This document shows positions 5,983-8,173 of a DNA stretch of 8,173 nt, piece after piece. The DNA is from an uncultured Blastococcus sp. (GTDB lineage Bacteria > Actinomycetota > Actinomycetes > Mycobacteriales > Antricoccaceae), in contig CAMIGT010000041.1 in the NCBI GenBank assembly GCA_946221975.1, positions 1-8,173 of the forward strand, in the 5' to 3' direction. Position 1 is the stretch's first letter. Every line of letters starts with the position of its first letter. Below the pieces are notes generated by a model, which had not been told where the DNA came from, searched no databases, and worked only from the letters and a program-made list of their open reading frames with translations. The translations under genes and the position numbers were made by a program.

Positions 5983-6408
5983 GCCCCGGGCCGGGAGGCC
6001 CACGACGACGCGGGACCCGTCGAGTCGCCGAGATGCATGACGAAGTCGACATCGAGCTGCGGGTCGTCACCGGTGCGGTACTCGCGCGCGGTGTAGGTGC
6101 GCATGTAGCCGCGGGTGTCCGGGTCGAGCTGCTTCCACTCCGAATACCAGGTCGGGCTCTGGAGCAGCTTCTTGAAGTCCGGCATCGTCCCCGTCGTGGA
6201 GGGGACCATCACCTTGACCCGCAGGTCGTAGGTCGGGCCATGTACGCCGAACCGGTCGAGCTCGGCGCCACCGAAGGTGATCCGCACGAAGTTCTCGCTG
6301 AGCCGGTTGACCTCGCGCACCTCGACATCAAACGGCAGCATCGCGCTCATCCGGCGACCGCCAGTCCCGCCTGAGGCAGTGCAGCGGGCCGCGACTGAGC
6401 CGGGATGA

Positions 6409-7176
6409 TCACGGCGTACCCGACTCGGGATCGGCAATCACCCTGCAGCGTAAGGAAAAGACATCACGCATCAGCTCGGCAGTGAAGACGTCCCACGGCG
6501 AGCCCTGGGCGACGATCGCGCCGTCGCACATGGCAACGACGTGATCGGCGTAGCGCGCTGCCAGGTTGAGGTCGTGCAGCACCATCGCAATCGTGGCGCC
6601 GGTGCGGGCATTGGTCTCGGCGACGAGGTCGAGTACGTCGATCTGGTGCGCGAGGTCGAGGTACGTCGTCGGCTCGTCCAGCAGCATGATGTCGGTCTGC
6701 TGGGCCAGCGCCATCGCGATCCAGACGCGCTGCCGCTGCCCGCCGGAGAGCTGGTCGACCGGACGGTCGGCGAGCTCGCTCGTGCCGGTCGACTCCAGCG
6801 CGGACGCGACAGCCTCGTCGTCGGCAGTGCTCCAGCGGCGGAAGACTCCTTGGTGCGGATAGCGACCACGGCTGACGAGGTCGACCACCGTGATGCCTTC
6901 CGGAGCAATGGGTGACTGGCTCAAGATGCCAAGCATATGGGCGATCTTTCGACTGCTCAGCTCGCGAAGGTCGTGTTCGTCGAGATGCACAACTCCGGAG
7001 TGTGGGCTCAGCAGTCGAGCGAGCGCACGGAGCAGCGTGGACTTGCCGCACGCGTTGGCGCCCACGATCACGGTGACCTTGGAGGTGGGCAGCGTCAGGT
7101 CCAGCCCGTCGACGATGGTCCGGTCGTCGTACTTGAGCACGAGATCGTTCGCGCGGAGGGTGCGCGTCGTGGTCAT
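6409..7176 (-). CDS. Siderophore ABC transporter ATP-binding protein (FepC/FhuC type)
   Basis: This 255-residue cytoplasmic ATPase powers import of an iron-siderophore through the FecCD permease. All nucleotide-binding motifs are intact: Walker A GANACGKST (39-47), Q-loop Gln87 in LSQSP, signature LSGGQRQR (143-150), Walker B IMLLDEP (163-169), D-loop LD (173-174) and H-loop His201 in VLHD. The GRYPHQG segment at 104-110 and the length are typical of the iron-chelate (FepC/FhuC) subfamily. The ATG (7174-7176) follows the permease stop codon by a single base, with a GAAAGG-like ribosome site inside the end of the permease gene, so the two are translationally coupled. The truncated SIP gene follows 58 bp later. 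The substrate siderophore cannot be told. Iron regulation is expected, but the operon promoter is outside the window. Confidence 0.96.
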   Translation of the reverse strand: MTTTRTLRANDLVLKYDDRTIVDGLDLTLPTSKVTVIVGANACGKSTLLRALARLLSPHSGVVHLDEHDLRELSSRKIAHMLGILSQSPIAPEGITVVDLVSRGRYPHQGVFRRWSTADDEAVASALESTGTSELADRPVDQLSGGQRQRVWIAMALAQQTDIMLLDEPTTYLDLAHQIDVLDLVAETNARTGATIAMVLHDLNLAARYADHVVAMCDGAIVAQGSPWDVFTAELMRDVFSLRCRVIADPESGTP

Positions 7177-7177
7177 G

Positions 7178-8173
7178 TCATCGAGCCTTTCCGTTGGAGT
7201 TCGAGGTGATGAGGGTGAGGATCAGGAAGGGCGCGCCGAGCGCTCCGGTCACCACGCCGACGGGGACCACGTTGTCGCCGAAGAAGTTCGCGGCAACGAA
7301 GTCGGCGAGTACGACGATCAGTGCCCCGACGAGCGCTGCGGTCCCGACTGCGGCGCCCGGCACCAGGCGTCGGGCGATCGGCCCGGCGAGGAACGCGACA
7401 AACGCGAGCGGCCCTACGATCGCCGTGGCGGCGGCGCACAGCGCGCCGGCCGTCACGACGACGAGCAGGCGCGAGCGTACGGCCAGTGACCCCAGCGACT
7501 GCGCGGTGTCGTCACCCAGCTCGAGCGGCTGGAGCGCGCGAGCCGCCAATACGGTCAGTGGCAGGAGTACGGCGGCGCACAGCAGCAGGATCACGATGCG
7601 CTGCCAGGTCGCGTTGTTCAGCGAACCGGCCAGCCAGCGCACTGAGTCGGCGGCGGTGCGGATATCGGTGCGGCTCAGCAGCCACGAGATGAGTGCGTGA
7701 CCGCCAGCGGCGAGCGCGAGCCCGACCAGGATGAACTGGGTCCCGGCCAGCCGCTGAGTGCGGGTGACGGCGTACCCAACAGCGATCACGGCGAGCGCGC
7801 CGAGAAAGGCCAGGCCCGACACGGCGAGTCCGCTCGCACCGAAGAAGACGATGCCGGCGACCGCGACGGCGCTGGCTCCTTGGCTGATGCCGATGATGTC
7901 GGGGCTGGCGAGCGGGTTGCGCAGCAGTCGCTGCAGCAGCGCTCCCGCGGCCCCGAAGCACAGCCCCACGAGTACGCCGGTGATGGTGCGCGGCAGCTTG
8001 TCCTGCATCACGATGAACGAGGCGCCGGGGATCCGCTCGCCGCCGAGGATCGCAATGAAATCAGGGATTGTGACGGTGTAGCGGCCGAGCAGCACGTTGA
8101 TCGCGGCCGCGCAGACGACGGCGAGCCCGAGCGCGCACACCCACCGACGTACTCGGCGAGTACGCCGGACCCG
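7178..8173 (-). CDS. FecCD-family iron-siderophore ABC transporter permease, 5' end outside the window
   Basis: The frame is open to the right edge. A GTG at 8138-8140 would give 320 residues, but eleven codons before it encode a basic stretch (RRTRRVRRW), the usual cytoplasmic lead into helix 1, so the true start is probably beyond the edge. The protein has around ten hydrophobic segments. FecCD landmarks, numbered from the GTG, are LPRTITGVLVG (49-59), LLQRLLRNPLASPDIIGISQGA (68-89, glycine-rich turn), RWLAGSLNNATW (168-179), the DDTAQSLG segment near 210-217 that resembles the ATPase-contact loop region, GPLAFVAFLAGPIARRLVP (243-261) and PVGVVTGALGAPFLILTL (293-310). It forms half of the membrane channel; its partner permease and the binding protein are presumably encoded further right. 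Confidence 0.94.
   Translation of the reverse strand, partial: RVRRTRRVRRWVCALGLAVVCAAAINVLLGRYTVTIPDFIAILGGERIPGASFIVMQDKLPRTITGVLVGLCFGAAGALLQRLLRNPLASPDIIGISQGASAVAVAGIVFFGASGLAVSGLAFLGALAVIAVGYAVTRTQRLAGTQFILVGLALAAGGHALISWLLSRTDIRTAADSVRWLAGSLNNATWQRIVILLLCAAVLLPLTVLAARALQPLELGDDTAQSLGSLAVRSRLLVVVTAGALCAAATAIVGPLAFVAFLAGPIARRLVPGAAVGTAALVGALIVVLADFVAANFFGDNVVPVGVVTGALGAPFLILTLITSNSNGKAR

Larger units (their letters stand above)
5820..6350 (-). pseudogene. Truncated siderophore-interacting protein (SIP ferric reductase), C-terminal half lost
   Basis: SIP proteins use FAD and NAD(P)H to reduce iron in an imported siderophore and usually have about 260-290 residues. Here the open frame gives 176. 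Residues 1-124 look like a normal FAD-binding domain: PFDVEVREVNRLSENFVRITFGG, a YDLRVKV strand, the FAD-contacting MRTYTAREYR (82-91), DVDFVMHLG (100-108) and GPASSWASRPG (112-122). From residue 125 the frame reads through repeat copies D and C until a stop at 5820-5822, and the NAD(P)H-binding domain is absent. No remainder of that domain exists downstream before the DUF5709 gene. The start is taken as the ATG at 6348-6350, 58 bp after the ATPase gene; a TTG at 6437 would overlap that gene. The product is probably non-functional, though a stable FAD-domain fragment cannot be excluded. Confidence 0.82.

Noticed and set aside
5820..6437. Longer form of the SIP protein from a TTG at 6435-6437
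   Set aside because: It would add 29 residues unlike any SIP N-terminus and overlap the end of the ATPase gene. The ATG at 6348-6350 fits the family start.
1..8173. Hidden defence, phage or secondary-metabolite system
   Set aside because: All sizeable coding regions are assigned to known families, and no nuclease, integrase, synthetase or toxin-antitoxin pair is visible on either strand.

Overview
The window is GC-rich throughout, and its proteins point to an actinobacterium. A DUF5709-type acidic protein, a 207-residue superoxide dismutase that aligns without gaps to the mycobacterial enzyme as I recall it, and GTG starts all fit that phylum. I cannot name the genus. No RNA gene, CRISPR array, transposase or phage gene was seen.

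Layout. Positions 1-612 (minus) hold the N-terminal part of an MpaB/DUF2236-family oxygenase that runs off the left edge. Across a 47-bp divergent gap, 660-1589 (plus) encodes a secreted lipoprotein alpha/beta hydrolase. It converges on sodA (1695-2318, minus); between them lie a dispersed-repeat copy and a perfect 13-bp hairpin that probably terminates both transcripts. From there to the right edge everything is on the minus strand. In transcription order from the middle of the window these are a DUF5709 protein (5242-5685), a lipase maturation factor (LMF1)-like membrane protein (3779-5188), a YhhN/TMEM86 lysoplasmalogenase-like membrane protein (3074-3748), a YciO-type Sua5/YrdC protein (2440-3057) and sodA. 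The LMF1-like, YhhN and YciO genes are separated by 30 and 16 bp and look like one transcription unit.

The right end, 5820-8173 (minus), is a siderophore-iron uptake operon. It has a FecCD permease (5' end outside the window), an ATPase of the FepC type one base downstream, and a siderophore-interacting (SIP) ferric reductase gene 58 bp later. The SIP gene is broken. It keeps the FAD-binding half, but at about residue 125 it runs into a cluster of palindromic intergenic repeats (about 5735-5982), and the NAD(P)H-binding half is gone.

I find no convincing new multi-gene system. The points most worth a second look are the repeat-associated truncation of the SIP gene, the dispersed repeat family itself, the bacterial LMF1-like/YhhN gene pair, and the replacement of the usual threonylcarbamoyl-AMP synthase residues in the YciO protein.
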